NCBI RefSeq assembly: GCF_014208035.1
Contig: NZ_JACHMK010000001.1
Span: 620,001-684,000 of the forward strand
Reading direction: 5' to 3'
DNA: 64,000 nucleotides
DNA from: Schaalia hyovaginalis
GTDB lineage: Bacteria; Actinomycetota; Actinomycetes; Actinomycetales; Actinomycetaceae
Of the stretch, positions 20,194 to 27,635 are shown one piece after another (position 1 is the first letter of the stretch; every line of letters begins with the position of its first letter). Both the position numbers and the translations under genes were made by a program. Below the pieces are notes generated by a model that saw only the letters and a list, made by a program, of their open reading frames with translations, was not told where the DNA came from and searched no databases.

Positions 20194-20267
20194 TGCCCCT
20201 GAGTCGAGGGCGGGGCCGGCGGGGCCGAGGGGGGGAGATTGTTTATCAAGGATTAGAAAACAAAGTG

Positions 20268-20273
20268 TAGTCT
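20268..20273 (+). promoter_or_regulatory. -10 box of the feo operon, leaderless start
   Basis: TAGTCT fits TANNNT and ends 7 nt before GTG 20281, with no ribosome site in between, so feoA is probably translated from a leaderless mRNA. The AT-rich stretch 20239-20280 is unlike its GC-rich surroundings. No clear iron box is seen. Confidence 0.5.
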
Positions 20274-20280
20274 TACCTTC

Positions 20281-20505
20281 GTGATGCTCTCGAAGTGCCC
20301 CAGGAACAGCCACGGCCGTCTCGTGCGGATCGACGTCGACCCCGCGCACAGGCTCCGCCTCCAGGAACTCGGACTGCGACCGGGCACGGAGTTCTACCTC
20401 GCCAACCGCGCCGCCTTCGGCGGCGTCGTCCTCAACATCGCCGGCACCCGCGTCGCGGTCGATGCACGCTCCGCGAAGCGCATCGACGTGGAGGTCGCCG
20501 CATGA
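20281..20505 (+). CDS. feoA: FeoA-like ferrous iron transport protein
   Basis: The 74-residue SH3-like protein (GRLVRIDVDPAHRLRLQELG then RPGTEFYLANRAAFGGVVLN) is a FeoA domain that modulates FeoB in the cytoplasm. The start is GTG 20281, immediately followed by an ATG at 20284; both are close to the predicted transcript 5' end. Four-base overlap (ATGA) with feoB shows translational coupling. It begins the third iron-related unit of this stretch, after the DUF4418 and FTR1 operons. Confidence 0.9.
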   Translation: MMLSKCPRNSHGRLVRIDVDPAHRLRLQELGLRPGTEFYLANRAAFGGVVLNIAGTRVAVDARSAKRIDVEVAA

Positions 20506-22700
20506 GCTGCCCGAAATGCGCACCCTCATCGGCCCCGTCCGCCGTGGCGAACCCGGTGCCCGAAGAGCACGCAGAACGCCTCAGGGTCGATCCGACGATC
20601 GTCCTCGTCGGCAACCCGAACGTCGGCAAGTCGACCCTCTTCAACCTCGTCACCGGCGCCCGCCAGGCCGTCGTCAACGCGCCCGGCACGACCGTCGAGG
20701 TCATGGCCGGCGCATGGACCGCCGTCGGCGCCCGCATCCTCGACCTGCCCGGCACCTACTCCCTCATCGCGAACTCCCTCGACGAGCAGGTCGTCGTCGA
20801 CACCCTCGCCGGAGCGCCCGGATCCTTCACCGACCCCGCTCGGGGCCGGGGCATCGACCTCGTCCTCGTCCTCCTCGATGCGACGGCCCTCACGCGCTCG
20901 CTCTACCTGCTCGCGCAGGTCGCGCGCACGGGCCGCCCCGTCGCCGCAGTCGTCACCCTCTCCGACGTCACCGCCCACGAGGGCGAGACGACCGACGTCG
21001 CCTCGCTCGGCCGCGCCCTCGGCGTCCCCGTCATGGCGATCGACCCCCGCTCGCACAAGGGCCTCGACGCCCTTGAAGACATGGTCCGCGCCGCCCTGCG
21101 GACGCGGCCGCGCGTCGCGGGCATCGAGCCCGATCCCGCGGCCCCCGGGTACAGCGCGACCGCCGCCCTCGGCGCCCTCGAGATGGCGCAGGAGGAGCGC
21201 GGCGCCGACGAGGCCCTCGACCCCGAATGCGGCTGCGGGCGCGGCCTCGACTGCCTCATGCGCGAGCCCGCCCCCGATTCCTCGGCCGCGGCCGCCGCGG
21301 CGAAGATGCGCGAGAAGGATCCCCTCGCCGTGGCCGACGACCTCTTCGCCTGGGTCGAGGGGGTCGAGGCCGACGCCTTCGGCGCGCGCGCCGACCAGGC
21401 GAAGCCGTCGCGATCGGACAGGATCGATCGGCTCCTCCTCCATCCGGTCGTGGGGATCCCCGTGTTCTTCGCGCTCATGTGGTTCCTCTTCAAAGTCGCG
21501 GGCGAATGGGTCGGGCCCGTCCAGGACTTCTTCGATGCGCTCTTCACCTCCGAGGACCCGGGGGCCGTCTCCCTCGCCAACCTCATCAACGCCGGCCTTG
21601 CGGCCCTCGGCTGGCAGGGGACCTGGCTCCACGGGCTCCTCGTCGGGGGGCTCGCGACCGGCCTCGGCGTCGTCGCCTCCTTCCTCCCGCTGATGTTCGT
21701 CATCTTCCTCCTCATCTCGATCCTCGAGGACTCCGGGTACATGGCCCGCGCGGCCTTCCTCGGCGACCGGGTGATGCGGGCGATCGGGCTCGACGGGCGC
21801 GTCATCATGCCGCTCATCATGGGCTTCGGCTGCAACCTCCCCTCCCTCGCCGCGGTGCGCACCCTGTCGAACGCGCGCCAGCGCCTCATCACGGTGCTCA
21901 TCACCCCCTACACCTCCTGCGCCGCGCGGCTCACGATCTACCTCATGATCGCCAGGATCTTCTTCCCCGTTCATGCGGGGACGGTGATCTTCGCGATGTA
22001 CGTCCTGTCGATCCTGCTCGTCATCATCGCGGCCCTCGTCCTGCGCCCCTTCCTCAACAGGAACGCGAGCGAGGCCCCCCTCATGCTCGTCCTGCCCGCC
22101 TATCAGATGCCGCGACTGCTCGTCACGCTCAAATCCACGTGGCTGCGCGCCTGGGCCTTCGTCAAGGGCGCGGGCAAGGTGATCGTCCTCATGACCCTCG
22201 TCGTGTGGCTCATGTCGGCGATCCCCGTCGCGGGCGGCTACTCCTTCGCCGATGAGGAGCTCCCGATGGAGGACTCCGTTTACGGAGCGACCGCCCAGCT
22301 GCTCGTGCCCGCCTTCGAACCGGCGGGCTTCGGGGACTGGCACATGACGGGCGCCCTCATGACGGGCTTCGTCGCCAAGGAGACCCTGATCTCCTCGATC
22401 GTCACCTCCTACAACCTCGACCCGGCGACGGCGGGCGATGCGGAGGAGGGCGGCTCCGACCTCGGCTCGCTGCCCGAACTCATCACCTCTACCTTCCAAG
22501 GCACGGCGGGGGACGCCGCGCCCCTGGCGGCCTTCGCCTTCATGGTCTTCGTGCTCGCCTACACGCCCTGCCTCGCGACCGTCGCCGAGCAGGCGCGACA
22601 GGTCGGCGGGCGGATCACCGCGGGTGCCGTCGGCGTGCAGCTGGTGGCGGCCTGGCTGTTGGCGGTCGCGATCTTCCAGATCGGAAGACTCTTCCTGTGA
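20502..22700 (+). CDS. feoB: Ferrous iron transporter FeoB
   Basis: The 732-residue protein has a cytosolic G domain and a C-terminal membrane channel. G1 GNPNVGKSTLFN is at about residues 36-47 and G3 DLPGTYS at about 80-86. The usual G4 (N-x-x-D) reads TLSD (VVTLSDVT, about 153-160), so the guanine-contacting Asn is missing. A Cys-rich insertion ECGCGRGLDCLM lies at about 243-254, and the N-terminus itself starts MSCPKC. The membrane part has two Gate-type regions (SILEDSGYMARAAF and GFVAKETLISSIV). Function: Fe(II) uptake under low oxygen. The 3' end overlaps the FeoC-like gene by GTGA. Confidence 0.93.
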   Translation: MSCPKCAPSSAPSAVANPVPEEHAERLRVDPTIVLVGNPNVGKSTLFNLVTGARQAVVNAPGTTVEVMAGAWTAVGARILDLPGTYSLIANSLDEQVVVDTLAGAPGSFTDPARGRGIDLVLVLLDATALTRSLYLLAQVARTGRPVAAVVTLSDVTAHEGETTDVASLGRALGVPVMAIDPRSHKGLDALEDMVRAALRTRPRVAGIEPDPAAPGYSATAALGALEMAQEERGADEALDPECGCGRGLDCLMREPAPDSSAAAAAAKMREKDPLAVADDLFAWVEGVEADAFGARADQAKPSRSDRIDRLLLHPVVGIPVFFALMWFLFKVAGEWVGPVQDFFDALFTSEDPGAVSLANLINAGLAALGWQGTWLHGLLVGGLATGLGVVASFLPLMFVIFLLISILEDSGYMARAAFLGDRVMRAIGLDGRVIMPLIMGFGCNLPSLAAVRTLSNARQRLITVLITPYTSCAARLTIYLMIARIFFPVHAGTVIFAMYVLSILLVIIAALVLRPFLNRNASEAPLMLVLPAYQMPRLLVTLKSTWLRAWAFVKGAGKVIVLMTLVVWLMSAIPVAGGYSFADEELPMEDSVYGATAQLLVPAFEPAGFGDWHMTGALMTGFVAKETLISSIVTSYNLDPATAGDAEEGGSDLGSLPELITSTFQGTAGDAAPLAAFAFMVFVLAYTPCLATVAEQARQVGGRITAGAVGVQLVAAWLLAVAIFQIGRLFL

Positions 22701-23017
22701 AGCTGCTGGGGCGCGGGCGGGGCGCGTCCTCGGGGAGCGCGCGGCAGCTGCCCGCGCCGCGTCCCATCGGGGTGCGTCAGCGCCTGTTCCTCGCCTTGAG
22801 CCGAGGGGCGACGGTGAACGCAGCGGCGGCTGAGGCGGGGATGCCCGCTCAGATGGCGGCGCTCATGGTCGATGAGATGCAGCGTCAGGGGCTGCTCGGC
22901 AGGGCCGAGAGCCTGTGCGCCTCGGGATTGGGCGCCTGCGGCGCAGGCGCGGGGGAGGAGGCGCGCCTGCATTGCGCGGGGTGCCCGCTCCTGCCCGTCG
23001 GCTTCGCGAGTCGGTGA
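22697..23017 (+). CDS. FeoC-like winged-helix protein
   Basis: The 106-residue protein starts at GTG 22697, overlapping the feoB stop. Residues about 25-65 (IGVRQRLFLALSRGATVNAA then MVDEMQRQGLLGR) look like a small winged helix, and the tail has five cysteines (CASGLGAC ... HCAGC), as in FeoC-like proteins that hold a labile Fe-S cluster and regulate FeoB turnover or transcription. The assignment rests mainly on position, size and the cysteines, so it is moderately sure. Confidence 0.7.
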   Translation: MKLLGRGRGASSGSARQLPAPRPIGVRQRLFLALSRGATVNAAAAEAGMPAQMAALMVDEMQRQGLLGRAESLCASGLGACGAGAGEEARLHCAGCPLLPVGFASR

Positions 23018-23133
23018 CCCGGAGGGCGCGCGCATCGCTCAGGAGGCGTGTGCGCGGAGGGCGCGCACCGAGGGCGGTCCGGGCTGAACGGATGGGCGAG
23101 TCCGCCGCGCATTCTTGCGAGAGGTAACAATTT

Positions 23134-23147
23134 GGGACCGAAGTCCC
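23134..23147. promoter_or_regulatory. DosR/DevR-type box 1
   Basis: TTTGGGACCGAAGTCCC (23131-23147) matches the mycobacterial DosR box TTSGGGACTWWAGTCCCSAA with a perfect GGGAC/GTCCC pair. It lies 85 bp before the DASS transporter start. Confidence 0.55.
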
Positions 23148-23161
23148 ACCTTCGCAAAAGT

Positions 23162-23175
23162 AGGACTTAAGTCTC
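23162..23175. promoter_or_regulatory. DosR/DevR-type box 2
   Basis: AGGACTTAAGTCTC contains the full core GGACTTAAGTC of the DosR consensus and a perfect 10-bp palindrome GACTTAAGTC. Its centre is 28 bp from box 1. Paired boxes are usual at DosR-controlled promoters. Confidence 0.55.
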
Positions 23176-23231
23176 ATTTATGGTGGCCGAGTCCCCGTCC
23201 TCTCCTCAAGGCAGCCCGAAGGAGTGCAGCC

Positions 23232-24827
23232 ATGAGCGTTCCCATCACGCACGCATCGACATCAACGCCACGCGCCCTCGACGAAGAAGCGCCCAAGGCG
23301 AGTCAGTGGAGGCGGCAGGTCATCGGCATCGTCGGCGGCCTCGCCCTGGCCCTCCTCGCCTTCTTCCTCTTCCCCGCCTCGGGCGTCGATCAGGTCAATG
23401 AAGTCGCCGCCGCTTCGGCGGGCGAAGACTTCGTCCCCTTCACCGACCTCGGTCTGCGGGTCGTCGTCTTCGCGGCGGTCCTCCTCGGAGTCTGGTGGAT
23501 GACCGAAGCGATCCCCCTCGCCGCCACGGCCCTCCTCCCGCTCGTCATCTTTCCGGCCTTCCAGGTGGCGAGCTTCAAAGAAGTCGCCGCCCCCTACGCC
23601 TCGGACACGATCTTCCTCTTCATGGGCGGATTCATGCTCGCCCTCGCGATGCAGAAGTGGAACCTCCATCGCAGGATCGCCCTCGGGGTCGTCCTCCTCG
23701 TCGGCGCCCAGCCCAGGCGCCTCGTCCTCGGATTCATGATCGCGACGGGCTTCGTCTCCATGTGGGTCTCCAACACGGCGACCGCGGTCGTCATGCTCCC
23801 GATCGGCCTGTCCGTCCTCAACCTCGTCGCCGGGCTCGTGGGCGGGATCGAGAAGGTGAAGAAGTTCGCGACCGGCCTCATGCTCGGCATCGCCTACGCG
23901 GCCTCGATCGGCTCGGTCGCCACCATCATCGGCACCCCCCCGAACGCCCTCCTCGTCGCGACCCTCTCGGAGAACTACGGGATCGACATCGGCTTCGGCC
24001 AGTGGATGCTCGTCGGCGCCCCGCTCGCCATCGTCTTCATGGCTTTCGCGTGGTGGCTCATGGTCTACGTCCTCTTCCGGCCCGAGATCTCCGAGATCCC
24101 GGGCGGGCGCGAACTCATCGAGGGCCAGTGGAAGGAGCTCGGCCGGATGAGCCGCGGTGAAGTCATCGTCGCCGTCGTCTTCGTCCTCGCCGCGCTGTCC
24201 TGGGTCTTCGTCCCGATCGTCCTCGACTTCACCGGATCCGAGCTCAACATCTCCGACTCCCTCATCGCGATGGTCACCGCCGCAGTCCTCTTCCTCATCC
24301 CCGCCGACGTCCGAACGGGCACGAGGATCCTCGACTGGAAGACCGCGAACGACCTCCCGTGGGACGTCCTCCTCCTCTTCGGCGGCGGCCTGTCCCTCTC
24401 CGCGATGTTCTCCAAACTCGGACTCTCCCTCTGGATCGGCGAGCAGGCGAAGGGGCTGGGCGCCTTCCCGATCGTCGTCATCATCGCCGCAGTCGCGGCG
24501 CTCGTCATCTTCCTCACCGAGCTCACCTCGAACACCGCGACGGCCGCGGCCTTCCTCCCGATCATGGGCGGGGTCGCCACGGGAATCGGCATCACCGCGG
24601 ACAATCCCATGAACGTCATGCTGCTCGTCGTCCCCGTGGCGCTGGCCGCGACCTTCGCCTTCATGCTCCCGGTGGCCACCCCGCCGAACGCGGTCGCCTA
24701 CGGCTCCGGCTACATCAAGATCGGCGACATGGCGAAGACCGGCCTGTGGCTCAACCTCGGGGGCATCGTCCTCATCACCCTCGCCGTGTACTTCATCGGC
24801 GTTCCCGTCTTCGGGCTCACCCTCTGA
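23232..24827 (+). CDS. SLC13/DASS family carboxylate:sodium symporter
   Basis: The 531-residue transporter has about twelve helices and the two signature helix-hairpin motifs of the DASS family: WVSNTATAVVMLP (about residue 178) and TSNTATAAAFLP (about 436), each carrying SNT, plus TEAIPLAATALLPLV near residue 93. These coordinate Na+ and di- or tricarboxylates. ATG 23232 has AAGGAG 7 nt upstream. The two DosR-like boxes just upstream suggest induction under hypoxia or redox stress, fitting export or uptake of succinate, fumarate or malate in fermentation; the substrate is not fixed by sequence. Confidence 0.9.
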   Translation: MSVPITHASTSTPRALDEEAPKASQWRRQVIGIVGGLALALLAFFLFPASGVDQVNEVAAASAGEDFVPFTDLGLRVVVFAAVLLGVWWMTEAIPLAATALLPLVIFPAFQVASFKEVAAPYASDTIFLFMGGFMLALAMQKWNLHRRIALGVVLLVGAQPRRLVLGFMIATGFVSMWVSNTATAVVMLPIGLSVLNLVAGLVGGIEKVKKFATGLMLGIAYAASIGSVATIIGTPPNALLVATLSENYGIDIGFGQWMLVGAPLAIVFMAFAWWLMVYVLFRPEISEIPGGRELIEGQWKELGRMSRGEVIVAVVFVLAALSWVFVPIVLDFTGSELNISDSLIAMVTAAVLFLIPADVRTGTRILDWKTANDLPWDVLLLFGGGLSLSAMFSKLGLSLWIGEQAKGLGAFPIVVIIAAVAALVIFLTELTSNTATAAAFLPIMGGVATGIGITADNPMNVMLLVVPVALAATFAFMLPVATPPNAVAYGSGYIKIGDMAKTGLWLNLGGIVLITLAVYFIGVPVFGLTL

Positions 24828-25183
24828 GGGGAGGGCTTCGAAGGGATCCGGATCCCGGAACGAAGGCGATGCGGGTGGGCGGGTCGAGCGCTGCGGCGAG
24901 CAGCGGCGCTCGACCCGCTCCGTGCGTCGAAGGGACCCTACGCTGCCCCTATTTCGGAAACCGAGTTGAATGAGAAGAGTTTCTTCCTTGGTGTCGACCC
25001 AGCTCGCCGCCCCAGCCCCGCCCTCGTGGCGGAAACCCTGAAATCGCCGACAAAATGCCTCGCCACCTGCGCTGATAGAGGCGCATGCGGACGTAGACTT
25101 ATGCCGTTCCACAGGGCGGCAACGGGCGAAGGAGCCCCCGCCGAGCACGGAGGCGACAGCCCGATGACGAGGAGGTCATGCGC
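24828..25183. other. Intergenic region with two hairpins
   Basis: No convincing gene is seen. It holds a 14-bp perfect palindrome GGGATCCGGATCCC (24843-24856) and a 13-bp-arm hairpin (24879-24891 with 24906-24918, arms GCGGGTCGAGCGC and complement) that may end the transporter transcript although no T-run follows. TAGACT at 25094-25099 is a possible -10 for the next gene. Short open frames here lack ribosome sites. Confidence 0.5.
24879..24918 (+). terminator. Probable terminator hairpin after the DASS transporter
   Basis: Perfect 13-bp arms GCGGGTCGAGCGC / GCGCTCGACCCGC enclose a 14-nt loop that can itself pair (GCTGC/GCAGC). There is no T-run, so efficiency is uncertain. Confidence 0.5.
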
Positions 25184-26410
25184 ATGAGCGACGAGGCTGC
25201 GAAGACCGGCAGGGAGAATGTCGGACGCGAATGGTTGATCCCCTACGGACTCCTCTACACCGGTCAGAACCTCGCATGGTCCGGCCCGGTCCAAGTCCTC
25301 ATCGCCCTCCAAGTCCTCGCATTCCGCCCGGAGGACAAAGAGACGTCCTTCGCCCTCCTCATGACCATCGGCGGCGCCTGCCAAGTCATCGGATCCCTCC
25401 TCGGCGGCATCCTGTCCGACCGGACCCGCTCGCGCTGGGGCAAGAGACTGCCCTGGATCCTCATCGGCAACGCAGTCGCAGCCGCCTGCCTCGTCATCCA
25501 AGCCTTCGCGCCCTCGTACGCGCTCCTCTTCGCAACCTGGTCCATCTTCCAGATCTTCCTCGCGATCGCCGGATCCTCAACCCTCTCACTGCCCCCGGAC
25601 GCGGTGCCGAGGCGCCAATTCGGCCTCGTCTCCGGGGTGCAAGGGGCGACCTACACGCTCGGCGTCGTCGGAGGAACCCTCATCGCGGCCCTCGCAGGGG
25701 TCGAGCTCGGCTACCTCATCTCCGCAGGCATCGTCGTGCTCTTCGTCGCGATCTTCGCGGCATCCGGCGCGTGGAAGCGCGGCCTCGTCGGCACCGGATC
25801 AACCACCGACATGCTCCTCGCCGAGGGCGAGGAATCCCTCGCCAAGGGATACTCCGACTTCATCTGGGTCTTCATCGCACGCTTCGCCATCAACCTCGGC
25901 AACTACGTCGCCCTCTTCTACCTCCTCTACTTCCTGCGCGACCGCATCAGACTCGCGGATCCGGAGACCGGGGTCCTCATCCTCACCGGCGTCTACGCCC
26001 TCTTCGTCATCATCTCGACGATCATCGGCGGCATGTGGTCGGACAGGGTCGGGCGCCGCAAGCCCTTCTACCTCGCCGCAGGAGTCGGCATCGCCCTCGC
26101 CTGCGTCCTCATGGCCATCGCCACCACCTTCCCCGCGGCGATTGCCGGCGCGATCATGCTCGGACTCGTCTGGGGACTGTTCACCGCGGTCGACCAGGCC
26201 CTCGTCAACTCCGTCCTGCCCGTGCCCGGCAAGCGCGCCAGGGACGTGGGCGTCATGACCGTCGCCATCGCGGCCGCGAACATCGCCTCCCCGCTCTTCG
26301 CCGCCTTCTCCCTCGGACACCTCGGGGGCTACCCCGGCCTCTACCTCGCCTCGGGGGCCCTGGTCCTCGTCGGATCACTCGCGATCCTCCCCGTCCGCTC
26401 CGTCCGCTGA
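25184..26410 (+). CDS. MFS transporter, GPH/sugar-like
   Basis: This 408-residue twelve-helix transporter has SDRTRSRWGKRLPW after helix 2 and the repeated motif SDRVGRRKPFY after helix 8, typical of major facilitator carriers related to the glycoside-pentoside-hexuronide and sucrose groups. GQNLAWSGPVQVLIALQV in helix 1 resembles actinobacterial sugar carriers. ATG 25184 is preferred over ATG 25178 because AGGAGG (25170-25175) is then 8 nt away. Substrate is unknown. Its last codons (RSVR-stop) form the left copy of a 39-bp direct repeat whose right copy ends the small gene at 27578. Confidence 0.85.
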   Translation: MSDEAAKTGRENVGREWLIPYGLLYTGQNLAWSGPVQVLIALQVLAFRPEDKETSFALLMTIGGACQVIGSLLGGILSDRTRSRWGKRLPWILIGNAVAAACLVIQAFAPSYALLFATWSIFQIFLAIAGSSTLSLPPDAVPRRQFGLVSGVQGATYTLGVVGGTLIAALAGVELGYLISAGIVVLFVAIFAASGAWKRGLVGTGSTTDMLLAEGEESLAKGYSDFIWVFIARFAINLGNYVALFYLLYFLRDRIRLADPETGVLILTGVYALFVIISTIIGGMWSDRVGRRKPFYLAAGVGIALACVLMAIATTFPAAIAGAIMLGLVWGLFTAVDQALVNSVLPVPGKRARDVGVMTVAIAAANIASPLFAAFSLGHLGGYPGLYLASGALVLVGSLAILPVRSVR

Positions 26411-26432
26411 GCGCAGCGGCGAGGGCGGGGCG
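26394..26432 (+). repeat. 39-bp direct repeat, left copy
   Basis: This covers the last codons and stop of the MFS gene plus the following CGGCGAGGGCGGGGCG. It is identical to 27562-27600 at 38 of 39 positions (A26415 versus G27583). The two copies are 1168 bp apart and bracket the RelA/SpoT module. Confidence 0.85.
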
Positions 26433-26536
26433 GATGCATGTGTGCGGGGCGAGAGGGTGTGACACCGCCCTCCGGGGATCCGGGACCCGTTAGTCTGCGG
26501 GCGGGGAAAAACAGGTCCGGCGAGGGAGAGAAGAAC

Positions 26537-27100
26537 ATGTCCGTTCAGGCGAGAGGGCCGTCAAAGAACTCGGTGCGCAAGGCCGGCTCCACGATCCGGA
26601 GGTACGCCCGAGGAGACAGCAGCGCGGACGAGTTCCATGCGGCCCTCGAAGTCGTTTCGGACTATCGGGCGACCTTCTCAGCTCCTCTCGTGAAGGTGAA
26701 CAACGGCCTGCGAGGATTCCTCCGCACACTCGGAATCCATGCAGAGGTGACGCAACGCCTCAAGCGAATGGACACGATCGTCGAGAAGATTTCGGAGCGG
26801 GAGACGGGACTCTCCCTCGATCGAATGGGAGACATCGGAGGGTGCAGGGTCGTGCTCAAGGATGATGAGATCTCCGCCCTCTACGATCTCGACGAGCACA
26901 TCCGCCTCCGATGGAGCGACGCCTTCGTGCACAAGAAGGACTACATCGCCGCACCGCGAGAATCCGGGTACCGTGCGATTCACCTGCTCGTCAAACGCGA
27001 TGGTCGCCTCATTGAAATCCAACTCCGCACGGCCAACATGCACATCTGGGCCGAACTCGTCGAAGCGATGAGCCAGCAGTTCGGAAGGAACTTCAAGTAG
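26537..27100 (+). CDS. RelA/SpoT-domain (alarmone synthetase-like) protein, cut by an in-frame amber codon
   Basis: The 187-residue product has the motifs of a (p)ppGpp-type synthetase: RLKRMDTIVEK (Arg 74, Lys 76), RMGDIGGCRVV (Asp 99), KDYIAAPRESGYRAIH (about 134-149) and IEIQLRT with Glu 160. There is no HD hydrolase, TGS or ACT domain, so it is a small synthetase, possibly of the toxSAS toxin kind. A TAG at 27098-27100 stops it right after QFGRNFK, where relatives usually continue K-Y-G-G-G; the same frame stays open for 62 more codons and ends in an 11-bp overlap with the next gene. The codon looks like a Tyr (TAC/TAT) changed to TAG. The gene may thus be inactivated, read through, or an assembly error. 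Confidence 0.8.
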   Translation: MSVQARGPSKNSVRKAGSTIRRYARGDSSADEFHAALEVVSDYRATFSAPLVKVNNGLRGFLRTLGIHAEVTQRLKRMDTIVEKISERETGLSLDRMGDIGGCRVVLKDDEISALYDLDEHIRLRWSDAFVHKKDYIAAPRESGYRAIHLLVKRDGRLIEIQLRTANMHIWAELVEAMSQQFGRNFK

Positions 27101-27289
27101 GACGGCGGGCATCACCCGGTCGATGAATTCGCGCGATCGCTCTCGGAGGTCTATCAGGCGATCGACCGCGGCGAGGACCCCTCGGAGGAGATCATCGCGG
27201 ATCTCACTCGGTGGCAAGCGGTGCTCGACGATATGCTGCCGGTGAATGCTCGAGACGACGATGAAACGGAGGCGAACAATGGCGGATGA
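27101..27289 (+). pseudogene. In-frame continuation of the RelA/SpoT-domain gene after the amber codon
   Basis: These 62 sense codons follow the TAG in frame (DGGHHPVDEFARSLSEVYQA at the start) and end at TGA 27287-27289. They look coding: amphipathic, acidic, helical, and joined to the next gene by an 11-bp overlap. They would form the C-terminal helices of a 250-codon protein. Confidence 0.7.
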
Positions 27290-27578
27290 GCCCGACTCGA
27301 TTCACCAGTACCTCCTCGTCTACGACCGTGAGCTCGACCGCCTCGTCGAACAGCGCGACTTCATCGACGACGCCGATTCAGCGGTCGCCGAATATCGGGA
27401 GGCGGAACGCCTATACCGCGACAACCCCCGGATGGATGTCGTCCTTGTCGGATCGGATTCGATTGCGACGGTGAAACGCACCCATTCGACCTATTTCCGC
27501 AGTGTGACGCGTGGAGACCTCGACGACCTCGTCGCCTCCGTGGCGCCGAAAGTACGGGCCTTCCGCTCCGTCCGCTGA
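27279..27578 (+). CDS. Small acidic protein partnered with the RelA/SpoT-domain gene
   Basis: The 99-residue acidic protein (MADEPDSIHQYLLVYDRELD at the start) has no signal or membrane segment and no family I recognise. ATG 27279 is chosen because GGAGG lies 6 nt upstream; the frame opens earlier at 27246 without a good site. Its start overlaps the restored 3' end of the RelA/SpoT-domain gene by 11 bp, the tight order seen in toxin-antitoxin pairs, so an antitoxin or regulator role is possible but unproven. Its last codons are the right copy of the 39-bp direct repeat, ending FRSVR as the MFS protein ends VRSVR. Confidence 0.65.
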   Translation: MADEPDSIHQYLLVYDRELDRLVEQRDFIDDADSAVAEYREAERLYRDNPRMDVVLVGSDSIATVKRTHSTYFRSVTRGDLDDLVASVAPKVRAFRSVR

Positions 27579-27600
27579 GCGCGGCGGCGAGGGCGGGGCG
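27562..27600 (+). repeat. 39-bp direct repeat, right copy
   Basis: This is the partner of 26394-26432 (38/39 identical). It covers the final codons of the small acidic gene and the GC-rich sequence after its stop, 36 nt from the end of the convergent dehydrogenase gene. Confidence 0.85.
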
Positions 27601-27635
27601 CAGTCGACGACACCGCCGAGACAAGAGCCAGCCTC

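Noticed and set aside
20240..20275. DtxR box upstream of feoA
   Set aside because: Only loose AAGG/CCTT similarity separated by about 13 bp; not a usable palindrome.
24966..25187. Small open frame before the MFS gene
   Set aside because: It has no ribosome site, no recognisable domain and an unconvincing composition.
27246..27278. Upstream start for the small acidic protein
   Set aside because: GGAGG sits 6 nt before ATG 27279; the extension to 27246 has no ribosome site.
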